From Hypericum androsaemum (Eukaryota > Streptophyta > Magnoliopsida > Malpighiales > Hypericaceae): DNA of 64,000 bases. The first letter of the stretch is position 1. The number at the start of each line of letters is the position of its first letter. The stretch is taken from contig OZ023182.1 of the NCBI GenBank assembly GCA_963995505.1, forward strand, positions 19,237,619-19,301,618, given 5' to 3'. Made by a program: the position numbers and the translations under genes. The notes beneath the pieces were generated by a model. That model worked only from the letters and a program-made list of their open reading frames with translations. It searched no databases and had not been told where the DNA came from. Shown piece by piece: positions 22,710 through 34,247 of the stretch.

Positions 22710-23437
22710 AGGGGTGACGCCTATCAAATTTGAATTATAATTTGACTAATTTGAATTTATCAAAATTGATTTGTATTTTATTCGTTCAAGGACTAATTCG
22801 AATACGAATTATAAAATTTTTATTTTACTGAAAACAATTTTTTGATATTTTTTATAAACCTCCCGACTGTGCTCTGGTGCTTGATGCTAAGGCCGTCAGG
22901 CCCTTTAGCAAGGGCGACAGACAAGACTCGACGCGTTACGATAGATCTGACGCGGCCTAATGACAGGACCTCATGCAGGAATCTGAATTTCATGAATGCC
23001 TCTCCCTTTTTTTGAATTATACTTATATATTTTTTATATAATTTGATTCATCAAATAATTCGATGAATTGACAAATTTGAAATATATAAATTATAATTGG
23101 ATTCGCCCAAAGACAAATTTCAATATAAATTTGGATTCATATAATTTGAATTTTAATTAAATTCTCCACTAGTGAATATTCAATTCATGGTCACCCTCAA
23201 TAGAATCCACTAAATTTCATGAATGCCTCTCCCTTTTTTTGAATTATACTTATATATTTTTTATATAATTTGATTCATCAAATAATTCGATGAATTGACA
23301 AATTTAGAATATATAAATTATAATTGGATTCGCCCAAAGACAAATTTCAATATAAATTTGGATTCATATAATTTGAATTTTAATTAAATTCTCCACTAGT
23401 GAATATTCAATTCATGGTCACCCTCAATAGAATCCAT
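22710..23437. mobile_element. Non-autonomous hAT-like element with tandemly duplicated right end
   Basis: The left end TAGGGGTGACGCC and right end GGTCACCCTCAATAG are inverted. The interior is AT-rich with repeated TTTGAATT and AATTCG words, the style of the 50980 element. 22986-23212 and 23213-23440 are tandem copies (period 227 bp) of the right arm. A GC-rich patch at 22860-22985 (TGACGCGGCCTAATGACAGG) is unlike the rest. The flanking site GGAGAATCCATAATTT in D and H is the empty site. Confidence 0.6.
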
Positions 23438-23774
23438 AATTTCTTTTGTGTGGATGAGAATCCATATTTTGATATGAAATTTCAGTGGACAATTGAATTC
23501 TAAGAAAGCCCTCTTCTGGGCCGAAGCCGAAGCTGGTTCCTGGCCCATGTTCCACTTCTGTAAGCCTATGCTGCAACTCAATTTCAGTAGAATTTCTTGT
23601 GGCTGCAGGAACAAATAGCAATCAGAGAGAAGTAAATCTTATTTGAGCCAAGCTCAAGTAGAAAGCCACTTGGATCGGGACAGTAGCAATTTCCATAAGA
23701 ACAACATAAACTATTTGAGACTTCAAGCATTCAGCATTAACAATGAAGAGCAAGTCATAATCACAAATAATTCA

Positions 23775-25810
23775 TCAACCCAACTTCTTAAAAATGATAG
23801 TTGCTGCCGTTGATGCACGTTTAAACTGGGTCACTGTGTTGACCATGTTCAATTGCTTCTCCGTGTTTTCTCTCTTCCATTGATTAATAGTCATCAGCTT
23901 GAGCTGAGGTGACTTTGATAGGAGAAGTTTGACAATGTCTAATTCCGAGTTATGTTCACCGATGAATGAAACTGACACCAATTGAAGTTTGTCGCACGAA
24001 AAGTCGCAGAGATGAGATCCTAAACTTTCGAAGGGATTGTCGATGTTATAGGATGATCTATACTTGTCCCCCTGCGAAGAAACCATATAGTAGAAAATAT
24101 GATTGGATATGATGCCTTAAAAGACAGTAGCTCCCTCGATAATGTTGAATCATTCTTTGAGGATAAATATGACTGACCTTAATGATTAATATTTCCAGAT
24201 TAGGTAAGCTACCAATCAATCCAAGTAAAGATGTGACATTGTCCTTGTTCCAAAAACGAATGTAGAATGCGCGAAGAACTTTCAGCTGGTGTAAGGACTT
24301 TGGATGTCTTGTAGATTTACTCGATATTCCGTGAACCTCCAGAGTCTTGCACCAAGAACAATAAGAAGGTTCAGCTCTATGTCTGATACCAAGATAGAAG
24401 TAAACAAATCTAAAGTCAATTCTGCAACTTTTACCTGTAGAAAAGATGAATCCACTATCAAGGACTCCAAGGTCGGTAGAGCATTGCAAAATTCGTCCAA
24501 ATATGACTTCTTAAATCCTTCAAACTGCGAGTATCTTTTAATTTTGTCTGCAAAGTCATCTATATGATATGCCAGATCCTTAAGTAGAGGTGCTGACATG
24601 AAATGAAAGCATGACCCGTATCCTTTAAAGCGGAAGTACTTTAGATTCCGAGCGTTGATCTTGATGATCGAGAACTCTTTGAAGCTGACGGATGACATGT
24701 CTAGTTCTTCAAGTAATGGGCACTTGGATATGAAATTTTCAAACAAGCTGTTAGCAATTTCCGCATTATATAGCCTAAGTATAACGAGTTTACTAAACCC
24801 TCCAAAGTTACAAGGAGGGTTGAGTACACATCTAGATAGCTTCAGGCACCTTAGTTGAAGGCATGAATACAAATTCATTGGTAATATGCAGGGTTCGGGT
24901 TCTGGGAGAACGTAAATGTCCAAATCCTGAATGCACTTCGTGGATAGGCAACGAAACACGAGATCAATCTCAGAGCAACTTGCTGAACCAATTGAGAGTT
25001 TGAATCCAACAATAGGTCAGAAGCAATAGAATGTTTTGAATGGTTGAGATTGAAAATCGGCGAATAGATTTCTTCAACCTAAGGGCAAAGGAAAGACCAA
25101 ACGACAGGTGAGATATATTGTTCCATCTTTCCTTCCATTTACTTGACAAGGCAGACGTTCTAGCCGCATCGGAAATCGGCAATCTGATGAGAATAGTGTC
25201 AATGACATGGTCAGGTAGTTGACTGATCCTGTCCACTTTGCAGCTACGAAGAAGTTCAGAATCCTGAAATAGCATGATTAAGCAGCCAGTGTAAGAGCGA
25301 GCTAATCTGGAACTAATGAACTACAGTTACATCAAACAGAACAGATCCTATGTTTGAAAATAAATGAGAATGAAACATTAAGGCAGAACAAAACGGAATT
25401 CGCTCATGGGGCTCAGCAAACAATATCAAATTTTACGACAATCCTAATCTTCGTCCGTTTTCCATACTCGGTTCCATCAACGTGGGCAGAGAGTTAGGAA
25501 GCAGAAGCCGAAGGATGCTTAGGAAGAAGATGATATTGCAACAGGAATCAGTTTGTACACAAACTGTGAAGTGGTTGCTACTTTGATAGGTTGTAACTTT
25601 GGGGTTTTTTTTTTGAGGAATAATACAATTTTACTTTTTAAAAAAAAGTTTATACACAAACAATGAGACAACCTAAGTTCGAGCGGAAAATTAGCATACG
25701 AATATCATAAAGCATACAGATACATGAAGGGTAAGGGATGAGAAAACCGTGAATCTACAAGAATTTTGAAGGATGTGGAGGAAAAGGGAAGCGACCTTGG
25801 AGTCTCTCAT
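23775..25810 (-). pseudogene. F-box/LRR/FBD pseudogene F (type II), single frameshift
   Basis: Exons: start exon 25810-25796 (MRDSK, inferred), 1 at 25263-24435, 2 at 24345-24178, 3 at 24071-23775. All splice sites look normal. The only visible lesion is a net loss of 5 nt near 25018: paralogues read GGTCCCGAGTGAAGCAA and this copy GGTCAGAAGCAA. The frame therefore leaves the F-box half after [10 protein letters not shown] and stops about 100 codons in. Downstream of the lesion the correct frame is open through the leucine-rich repeats and FBD tail. It may be recently inactivated, or it may be a sequencing or assembly error. Confidence 0.75.
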
Positions 25811-25982
25811 TGAAGATCCTTTGCTAGTTGAAGGGTAAACACCGAAAAGGAAGAGCAGCGAGAGATTGAGACCGTTTGGGATAAAAGCCGTAGGTCAGGG
25901 AGCATATATAGTGGCTTACTTGCCAAGTTAACAAGGGTTAGGCTATTTCTTTTTTTTTTTAGGGGTTGTTAGGTTTTTTTTT
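25811..25982 (-). promoter_or_regulatory. Core promoter of F
   Basis: The minus strand has CACTATATATGCTCCCTGACC (TATA at 25902-25910), then GGCTTTTATCCCAAACGGTC and the leader to the start codon at 25810. A T-rich stretch at 25930-25982 is the insertion site of the adjacent MULE. Confidence 0.6.
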
Positions 25983-26793
25983 GGCAAAATAGTGATATGT
26001 CCTTATTTTTTGAATAAATTAATTAATAAAGACAGTTTAGTATTGTTTGGTCTCTCTTGTTTTCAAAATCAATTGATTAGTCGCTATATCAAAGTTAACT
26101 TCATTTTCTTGGAATATATTATTTAAAATACCAAAAATACCCCTAAATTCTTAAAACAATTACACAATGCTATTAAAAAAAACTTCCTTCTCCACCTCTC
26201 CAAAATTTCCCCCAACATCCCTCGACCTTTCGTGCCTTTGGTTCTAGATGCCTTTCACTCTCCCCAACTCACAAATTACTATCCCTCCTAGTTGGGTATA
26301 CCTACAAATCCTACTTTGAGCCACCGATACAAGAGACTTAAAGGGAATATCCATAATTGGAAGAGGAACAAGTGGAAAGGAAGGGAGTATTGATAGCCGT
26401 CGTGAGGAGTCGACGATTGAGATGAGATTGGAAAGGAAGGAGTGGTCGAGGATCTTCTTCTCTTGTTCTCGCTGGTGTCTTTCTCGTTGGCTAAATAGAT
26501 GGAACCAATGTCACTGGGTCCGAGCCGATTTGAGAGGAGCCAATGGAGGAGGTCATTCTGGAGTCTACTTCGACGTGCCCATCATTGTGTAGTCTTTTTT
26601 AATTGGAATTTTGTAATTGTTTTGTAGATTTAGGGGTATATTTGGTACTTTACATGTTACTTTCAGGAAAAAATAACAAAATTTGGGCACAGGGACTAAT
26701 CAATTAATTTTAAAAATAACAGGGACTAAACAATAATGAGTTGTCCTAATTCATGAATTTCTTCAAAATTCAGGGACCTATGGCTATTTTGCC
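25983..26793. mobile_element. MULE with ~115-bp inverted ends and T9 target duplication
   Basis: The left end GGCAAAATAGTGATATGTCC and right end (reverse: GGCAAAATAGCCATAGGTCC) are inverted over about 115 bp, including TATTGTTTGGTCTCT on one side and TATTGTTTAGTCCCT on the other. It is flanked on both sides by nine T's (25974-25982 and 26794-26802). The interior (26165-26600) contains CT-rich and GA-rich text and no transposase, so it is non-autonomous. It interrupts the upstream region of F. Confidence 0.8.
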
Positions 26794-26802
26794 TTTTTTT
26801 TT

Positions 26803-28939
26803 CGAGGAAAGGTTGTTAGGTTATTTCGGTACAAGTACAACGTAGTCCATGAATTGTTATAAATTCTCGAAATTGGACTCTGAAAAAACAACGGAAAAAA
26901 AACCTAGAAGTATCTTAACAAGAAAAATAAGAAATAAGAAATAAGATTACAATTACTCTTTCTAAAAAAATTAATATTTTACTGTCAGACCATATTTATA
27001 AATTGTTCGTTCAATGATATCTTTTATATTCGTATGATTTGAATTCAATACCGTGCAATCGGTCGGGATATAGCGTTTCCATCCTCTACTGGTCCATGAA
27101 CACATCATCAGCAAGGACAAGTTATAGAACGAGACTTTGGATAAACAATCACTACACTCCACAAAAGAGAACTTATTCCACGTTCACTTTCACTGAATGA
27201 AAGAGTTAGCTAATCTATCGGATTGACCGTTTAGCATTTGGCCGAACCTCTACCAAAGTAAATTTATCACGTTGACTAATTACGATCAAGAAAAATATGG
27301 AACAACCAAATACCCTCTCTTTTGTTAAGTATCCTATTTTTTAGAATCTTAGCTGCAATACTAGTCTATGAAGTCTAATGACAAAAAAAGAAGAAGAAGT
27401 AACTATGAGGGCCTCAAAAATGGCGAGAGGGACTAATTTATCACTCATCATACGAGTAACAATTGCAACTTGGTCGAAGAACTTAGGGTCTTTTATTTTT
27501 ATTTCTAAAACATTCAAATTGTTGATTTTTGCTTTTGTAATTCCTCACTTGAGTTAGTTTAGTAATTATCTTTATTATTTTAGAAGTACGGAGATTCCTT
27601 ATGAAATCTTGGTGGTGTTTTTTAAGAATTTTTTTTAGAAAGTGCAACTTTTCTAACATGGAATATGATGTGTGTTTTGTCTAGCGAGGGGGCGATTCAG
27701 TCCGGGCAACGCACGCCCTGCAGTACCATAATGCAGTATTGGTAAATTTTATTTTGGTACCTAATATTTTTACGAGATAATATTTTTAGTATATTTTAAT
27801 TTTCTTATTTTAGCCGACAAATTTTTTTGGGACTATAACTATTAAAACTTCGACGGATCATAACTTTTGACTCGTTTGGAGTTATTGCTATTATAATATA
27901 TTTTCGAAAAAAATTTAACAATCTACAAGAAGACTTTGCCTTTTGAAAATCGATGTACCGCTAGGATTTTTGTGCCGCTGTGATGTGCCGTTAAAAAATT
28001 TGATGTGCTATTTGAAAATATAATTTGTCGTTAAAAATTGATGTGCCATTTTGATTTTTGCTGTTGAAAAACTTGATGTATCGTTGAAAAAACTTGATGT
28101 GTCATTTGAAATATTGATGTGTCGTTGAAAAAGAGGAGAGATTAGAAGGTTACAAAATTTTGGCCCGTTTTCTTGCAACATTATATTTTTTATGACCAAA
28201 TGCCCTTAACTCACAATATCAAAAAATTAGAGAAGAGATTAGAAGGTTACAAAAATTATATACAGAGAGAATTTCTCCTCTTCTGTCCATCCTCTAACCT
28301 ACAACCTCAATATACTAGATGAAACCGAGGCGGTCAGTTTCTCTGTCATTGTGGAGTCGTAGGCTGCCTGAAAAGTACCGGATAAGACAATAGGCGAGGC
28401 AACTTATCCTGTTCTCCAGCAAACTTTTCAACAAATGGCTTCAAAGCATCTTCATTAAGCGGCTAAACAACTTTGACAAGCTCAAAAGACCCAGACGCTA
28501 TGAATCATACCCTGATCCACAACGGTCAATTGGGTCTTGGGTTATGGTCTCGGTCTATCTATACAAATAGGGTCTAGATTTGGATAGAGTTCATACGAAT
28601 CTACTTCCTGACCTTCCATAGATCCATTAGCTAGACCCTAGTTATATCTTAAACTATATATTAATGATGTCGACCGTGAAGTTTTAGATATATATTATAC
28701 TGGATTTTTTAAATTGAAATGTCATATATTATATGGCTAATTTAATATATTAAGAGTTAGATTACAAGAGAAAGAAGATAACCAAGAAGACTTTTTTAGA
28801 AGCCGCTTTGAGATTTAGAAAGAAATAGTTTTCAAGTTGAAACTTTATGTTATTCCAGAACACTTATAAGATATTTTTTTAATTAACGATATAACCGCAT
28901 ATATATTTTTATATTTTTTGTTCAACTATATATTGTAAA
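26803..28939. other. Spacer with conserved modules and a Helitron-like insertion
   Basis: No gene. 27415-27490 repeats the GGCGAGAGGGACTAATTTAT module. 27480-27680 and 28170-28420 are the two halves of the conserved 3' module, separated by about 490 bp of foreign sequence starting CTAGCGAGGGGGCGATTCAG. 27960-28130 has a loose 25-bp repeat around TTGATGTGCCGTTGAAAA. 28480-28700 has GGGTCTAGATTTGGATAG text recalling the 39472 hAT family. Confidence 0.45.
27673..28165 (-). mobile_element. Possible Helitron-like element
   Basis: On the minus strand the sequence ends GGGCGTGCGTTGCCC, a stem-loop, followed about 17 nt later by CTAG. This matches the 3' hairpin and CTRR end of plant Helitrons. The empty-site paralogue near 11980 reads GTTTTGTCTTGCAAC, so the insertion point is clear. 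The 5' end is uncertain and the base after CTAG is A rather than the usual T. Confidence 0.35.
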
Positions 28940-29228
28940 TGTTAGAGATGTCGAGAAATTGAACAGGAAAGATTTGTGGAATTATTTTCAGTTTAGTTCG
29001 GATTCTTATTTTGGACTCCTAATTTGACCTAAATAGATTACTTGGTGTGCAAGAGTTTGCCTCTATATAAAGGCATGTTACTCAAAGATTTTGTATGGCT
29101 TTGTGGCTTGGAAACTCATCAATAAAATTTTTCCTTTCTCTCCGTGGACGTAGGCATTAGGCCGAACCACATTATCTCTTGTGTCCGTGTTCTTTGCTCA
29201 TTTTGTTCTCTAAATTGCTGAATTCTCA
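28940..29228 (+). mobile_element. Probable solo LTR of a copia-type retrotransposon
   Basis: It starts TGTTAGAGATG and ends AATTCTCA. It contains a promoter-like CTCTATATAAAGGCATG, a poly(A) signal AATAAAATTTTT and the text CCGTGGACGTAGGCATTAGG, all typical of plant copia LTRs. No primer-binding site follows and no clear TSD is seen, so it may be a remnant. Confidence 0.55.
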
Positions 29229-29375
29229 ATAGTAAAGCAATGAGTCTATGGTCGGGCATGGATCTTCGTTTCGACCTTAGGGTCTGGGTACAAATCTTTA
29301 TTCAAAATACCCATAGAAGCATAAGTAGGATTTGAATTTTGCTTCTAAGTCTAGGATCTGAATTTAGGTAGATCC

Positions 29376-29720
29376 TTACCCTATCCTACCCATCCTAATC
29401 CACTCTATCTTATTTGTAGGAACCTTCGAAGTTCGAGGAATTTTCTCCCAGGTGTACTCCTCGAGAATCCACCGAATCCCTTCGGCGGGATCATCCTCAT
29501 AGTTAGCCGGGTCAACAGACAAAAGCTTCAGCACCCGGCCATTGGGGTGGCCCGGGACCTCAGCATAAAGATCAGTGAAGCTGCCTTCCCTGTCGATGCA
29601 AAACCTCCTCTCCAACACTCCCCATTGCGGACCAGCAATCCGAAATCCTGGAATGCAACAAAATTTAGGGAGTGCTGGAGCTGGTTCCGACTTCACTGAG
29701 CCTGCAGCCGACGAGGGAGT
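29376..29720 (-). CDS. Unidentified reading frame, possibly a captured or degenerate gene fragment
   Basis: An open frame of about 106 codons (GTG-initiated in this view, so the true start is unknown) with gene-like composition: EGIRWILEEYTWEKIPRTSK near the end and PQWGVLERRFCIDREGSFTD in the middle. It is richer in G+C than its surroundings. I do not recognise the family. It has no start context, no introns that I can place and no homologue elsewhere in the window, and it ends in sequence resembling a transposon end (CCTATCCTACCCATCC). It is most likely part of a mobile element or a captured exon. Confidence 0.3.
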   Translation of the reverse strand, partial: TPSSAAGSVKSEPAPALPKFCCIPGFRIAGPQWGVLERRFCIDREGSFTDLYAEVPGHPNGRVLKLLSVDPANYEDDPAEGIRWILEEYTWEKIPRTSKVPTNKIEWIRMGRIG

Positions 29721-30547
29721 GCCACGTGGCGGGGGTTGGGGCTAGAGGAGGGTGATGGTGGTGGTCTCGACGCCGTTTGGCTCTTCGGTGGGGTCAATGG
29801 GTATTGGGCTATTACTGGCAAGTGGCAACCTCTTTCAGAAAAGATGCGGCTTAAGATTATTACCCGAAAAATCAGACTAAAGTACTCAATTTTGAATTAC
29901 AAAAATTTATACTTAAGTACAAATAGACAGTAACCAGATCAAACTAACTTATATTAGAAAACATAATCATCTTATACACTTAGGATTGTATAATATAAGT
30001 ATTTGGCAATTATAAGAGGATTTTTGCAGATGTCAGAAGAAGAAAATATGTTTCAATCCGATCAAAATTTAGTTCAAAAGGAAAACAGTCATATCTTGAA
30101 CCGACAAGTAACAAATGTATTTTTACTATAATGAATATATATATAGATATGATGTAATATATTTAATGGCAAAAATTTCAACAATTCTTCATTATATGCC
30201 AACCATTTTTCTCTCTCTTAAGCTACTGGTTTTGGATATTTTGGTACATTCATGATACATACTTGTTATATATTCATATAAGCTTTGAAATTCTTTCTTT
30301 TCAACGAAAGATTCAAGTATTTTTCATAATTATCGTGTGTTTATATACATCCTCTTTTACACATTCCAACAAATATGTTAACCGACTCTAACTATATTAG
30401 TCGGTCGAATATCGCGTAATTCAAAGTGAAGTGTGTATATAGCAGTGGAAGGCACGGATGTCATTTCCGGATAAGCATAATCCAATCAAGAAGTCGGCTC
30501 AAAATAGGAAATGCAAACCCAACGAAGAAGTAAAAGACAACTTGAAC
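29721..30547. other. Spacer, no gene seen
   Basis: AT-rich sequence. 30240-30350 matches the type II 5'-flank text (TATAAGCTTTGAAATTCTTT), also near 18360 and 21890. Nothing coding is supported; the short frames here lack any conserved motif. Confidence 0.5.
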
Positions 30548-30841
30548 GGGATCGGATTTTGTCCTGGAGACCAAATCCAGCACGGTGCTGAAGGATTTTT
30601 ATTGAAGGACACGCAAGGACTATTTTGCAAAAATTCAGAAATACGGGGGTGCAAAATAAAAAAAGTCTACAACCATTGAATCGTAACTGGGTAACAGGGA
30701 CGGATCCCGATTTATCCGGGACGGGAAAAAATGGACCATTGAATCATAATTAAGTGAACCATTGAATCATAACTAAATCAACCATTGAATCGTCCAGAAT
30801 GGTCCTGTTGGATTTGGCCTTCTAGGACCAAATCCGCTCCC
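30548..30841. mobile_element. MITE with 9-bp target duplication (copy 1)
   Basis: Ends GGGATCGGATTTTGTCCTGG and (reverse of right) GGGAGCGGATTTGGTCCTAG. Flanked by AACTTGAAC at 30539-30547 and 30842-30850, a perfect 9-bp duplication typical of Mutator-type insertion. The interior repeats CAACCATTGAATCGTAACTG-like words. The second copy is at 53878-54205. Confidence 0.8.
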
Positions 30842-30850
30842 AACTTGAAC

Positions 30851-31224
30851 ACGTTCCATGATTTTCCAAGCAGCGACTAGGAAAATAATTTTAAGCTAAT
30901 CACAATATATTGTAAAATTTAGACCAACAATATTTAAGAAAAATTGAATTCCACGGAATCCTCGAGATGATAAATAAAAAAGGGGTCTAAATATTAAGAA
31001 ACTTAAATCTATTCAAAAGAAAATTGAAGTTCAAATACGAAGGTAAAAAATTGTCTTAAAAAACACTACTACGGAACTACCACGAAATTTTTATCAAAAA
31101 AAAAAGAAAAGAAAAAAGAGCTACCAGGAAATCTGGTCTCTCTGCTGGACCAAAGTCGAAGCTTGTTCCTGGGCTTAGCTAACTTCTTTAACACAACTAC
31201 CAGGAAATTACATTTTGCTTCTAA
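30851..31224. other. 3' flank of gene G
   Basis: No gene. 30890-31060 echoes text near 18410-18480 (GACCAACAATATTTAAGAA). 31140-31224 is a shortened form of the type II 3' flank (GACCAAAGTCGAAGCTTGTT). Confidence 0.45.
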
Positions 31225-32897
31225 TCAACAAAACTTTTTAATAATGATTTCCGCTGCAGTTGATGCACGTTTAAACTGGGTCACTGTGTTTACCATATGC
31301 AATTGCTTCTCATTATGTTGATAAATAGTCATCGTCTCGAGCTGAGGTGATTTCGACAGGAGAAGTTTGACAAAGTCCAATTCTGAGTTATGATCACCGA
31401 ATGAAACTGAGAGTACCCGAAGTTTCTCGCACGAAAAATCGCAGAGATCAGATCCTAAACTTTCGAAGGTATTGTCGATCTCATCTGATGAACTACACTC
31501 CGCCGCCTGCAAAGAAACGAGATATTAGAAAATGTGATTGGATATGATGCCTTAGAAGACTGTAGCTCCCTCTATAATGTTGAATCGTTTTTTCAGGATA
31601 AATACAACTTACCCAAATGCTTAATTTTTCCAGATTAGGCGAGCTACCAATTAATCCAAGTACAGATGTGACATCGTCCGCATCCCAGAAACGAATGTAG
31701 CATCCGAGAAATTTCAGATGGTGTAAGGACTTCAGACGTCTTGTAGATATACCGCGAACCTCCAGAGTCTTGCACCAAGTACGATAAGAAGGCTCAGCTT
31801 AATGTCTGATACCAAGTTAGAAGTAAACCAAATGTAAGGGCAATTGCTGCTAATTTTACCTGCAGAAAGGAAGAATCCACTTGGAAGGACTCCAAGGTCG
31901 GTAGAGCATTGCAAAATTCGTCCAAATATGACTTCTTAAATCCTTCAAACTCTGAATATATTGTAATTGTGAAATCTTCAGACTCACTCTCGTGATATGT
32001 CAGATCCTTGAGTAAAGGTGCTGACATGAAACGAAAGCATGACCCAAATCCGTCATAGTGGAATCGCTTCAAGTTTGGAGCATTGATCTTGATGATCGAA
32101 AACTCTTTGAACTCGACGGATACCATGTCTAGTTCTTCAAGTAATGGGCACTTGGAGATGAAATTTTCAAACAAGCTGTTTGCAATCTCCACATCATCTA
32201 GCCTGAGGCGAGTGAGTTTACCAAACCCTCCAAAGTCAGAAGGAGGTTTGAGTTCACAAGTAACCAGCTTCAGGCACCTTAGTTGAACACATGAATAGAA
32301 ACTCGATGGTAATATGCAGAGTCCCCAGTGAGGCAAAATCTCCAAATCCTGAACGTGCTTCGTGGACAGGAGATGAAGCACGGGATCAAACTCAGAGCAA
32401 CTTGCTTTATTAAATACCAGTTTGATCCCAACAATCGGTCCCGTGTGAAGCATTAGAATGTTATGAATAGTCGAGATTGAATATGGGGGAACATATTTCT
32501 TTAATATAGGGGAAAAAGAAAGTTTAAATGAAATGTGAGAAATATTGTTCCATCTTTGCTTCCATTTACTTGACAAGACAGCCGTTCTAGCCGCATCGGA
32601 AACTGATAATTTGATGAGAATTGTGTTAATGACATTGTCCGGTAGTTGACTGATCCTATCCACTTTGCAGCAAAAAAGAAGTTCAGAATCCTGAAATAGC
32701 ATGTCAAAGAAGCATGATTAAGCAGCGAGTGTAAGAGCAAGCTAATCCGGAACAATTGGAGCGGAAAATTAGCTTACGAATAAAATCAAGAATACAGATG
32801 CATATACATGAAGGGTAAGGGACGGGAAAACCATGAAGATGTAAGAATTTTAAAGGACGGGGAGAGGAAAAGGGAAAGCAACCTTGGATTTGCTCAT
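31225..32897 (-). CDS. F-box/LRR/FBD protein G (type II), intact
   Basis: Exons: start exon 32897-32883 (MSKSK, inferred), 1 at 32690-31860, 2 at 31768-31613, 3 at 31506-31225, about 427 residues, all phase 0. The F-box is [19 protein letters not shown] ... LSSKWKQRWNNIS; serine replaces proline in the usual LIRLP, a mild divergence. The repeats include YSCVQLRCLKLVTCELKPPS, ENFISKCPLLEELDM and FRFMSAPLLKDLTY. Exon 2 is four codons shorter than in its relatives but in frame. The FBD tail is NTFESLGSDLCDFSCEKLRV ... ELDFVKLLLSKSPQLETM. A GT donor (GTAAGT) after exon 2 is the best in the family. It is predicted to be an SCF substrate adaptor; the substrate is unknown. Confidence 0.85.
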
Positions 32898-33060
32898 TGA
32901 AGATCCTCCAAAACTTGAAGGGAAAGCACCCAAAAGGAGGAGAGAGAGATTGAGATCGTTCATCATTCGTTTGGGATAAAAGCCGTAGTAGGTTAAGAAG
33001 CATATATATAGGAGTTAACAGAAGTTAGGTTATTTGGGGATAAGTACAATTTCGTATATA
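32898..33060 (-). promoter_or_regulatory. Core promoter and leader of gene G
   Basis: A TATA box TATATATATGCTTC lies at about 32999-33012 on the minus strand, about 105 nt before the start codon. The conserved GGCTTTTATCCCAAACG follows. Confidence 0.6.
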
Positions 33061-34247
33061 TATGGTTATATAAATTCTCGAAAAGAGGTAGAGTTTGGAA
33101 AGAATTGTGAGTTCTTCTCCGTGAGCAAAAAGAAGTTTATATTCCCTTCTCAAAGAAAAAGTTTATATTTTGTGACCAAATACCCTTAACTCGCGGCTGG
33201 ATTGGATATTGCTTGGTCCACATTAGTACTAAAGAAACGAATCAAATTGGTTTGAATTTGAATTCGATGAATTCTTGAATTGTATTCAATTCGTTCAAGG
33301 ATGAATCGAATACGAATTATGAATTATGAATTGTCAAATTCGATCAAATTTGAATTAATTCTTTACAATTTTAATTTTAAATGAAAGTTCAGAATATCAA
33401 AACTTTCATAATTTTTTTTTTTTAATGTTAAATTTTTTTGAAATATTTCAAAATCAGGGGTTTAGGGGTTAGGATTAGTATTAGAGTTATGGTTAGTATT
33501 AGGATTTAAGGTTAGGATTTAACATTTTTGGAAAAAAATTAATATAAGATTGGACTTAATGTGTCAAATTAAGTTATCTATATATTATCAACTCTAAAGG
33601 AATCAAAACTCACGTAATCAAATATGTTTGTGTTTTCACCTGTTGCAGTATCATGGATGTCTGATGGTTCTATAGTTGTGGTAATGGTATCATCGTTGTC
33701 GGATGGATGTATTGTTGAAGGGGCCACTTTGGATCATTTGGACTGAAGGCACCGATAATGCAATGCCCCGGTTCTGACAATGGCGTGTCCCGGTTACGAC
33801 AATGGCATGTCAACTTACCGATAATGACACACAGATACGACAATGGCATGTTCACTTACCGATAATGGCATGTCGACGATCTCCTACCACCCGCACACTT
33901 TTTTTATTTTTGTCCCTTTATTTTAACTTATTTACAAAAAAATTCTCTGCGTGTCCTTTAGTCCAAACGGTTCGGAATGGACCAATTCCGGACCCAATCC
34001 AACCCCATCATCTAGATCCTTGTTCGACATAATTTAGATCCATTTAGATTTATATTGCCTTTTCTCCTTTTATTTTACAATGTACTTTGTATGAAAATCA
34101 GTAAGATTGTTGTTTCAAAATTAAACATTAAACATTAATATTGTATACTATTGAGATTCGAGTAGATGGTTAGTGTATTTTTTTTAATCGTTTACATTTA
34201 TAAATATTTTTTTTAATATAATGAATCCTTAGGTATATTATAAATTT
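33061..34247. other. Spacer with hAT-like remnant and a short tandem repeat
   Basis: No gene. 33235-33420 has GAATTCGATGAATTCTTGAA-like, hAT-interior text. 33440-33520 repeats TTAGGATTTAAGG and TTAGTATTAGGGT words. 33740-33880 is a short array of ACGACAATGGCATGT and CTTACCGATAATG. 33950-34025 (GAATGGACCAATTCCGGACC) recalls the MITE family at 30548. Confidence 0.45.
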
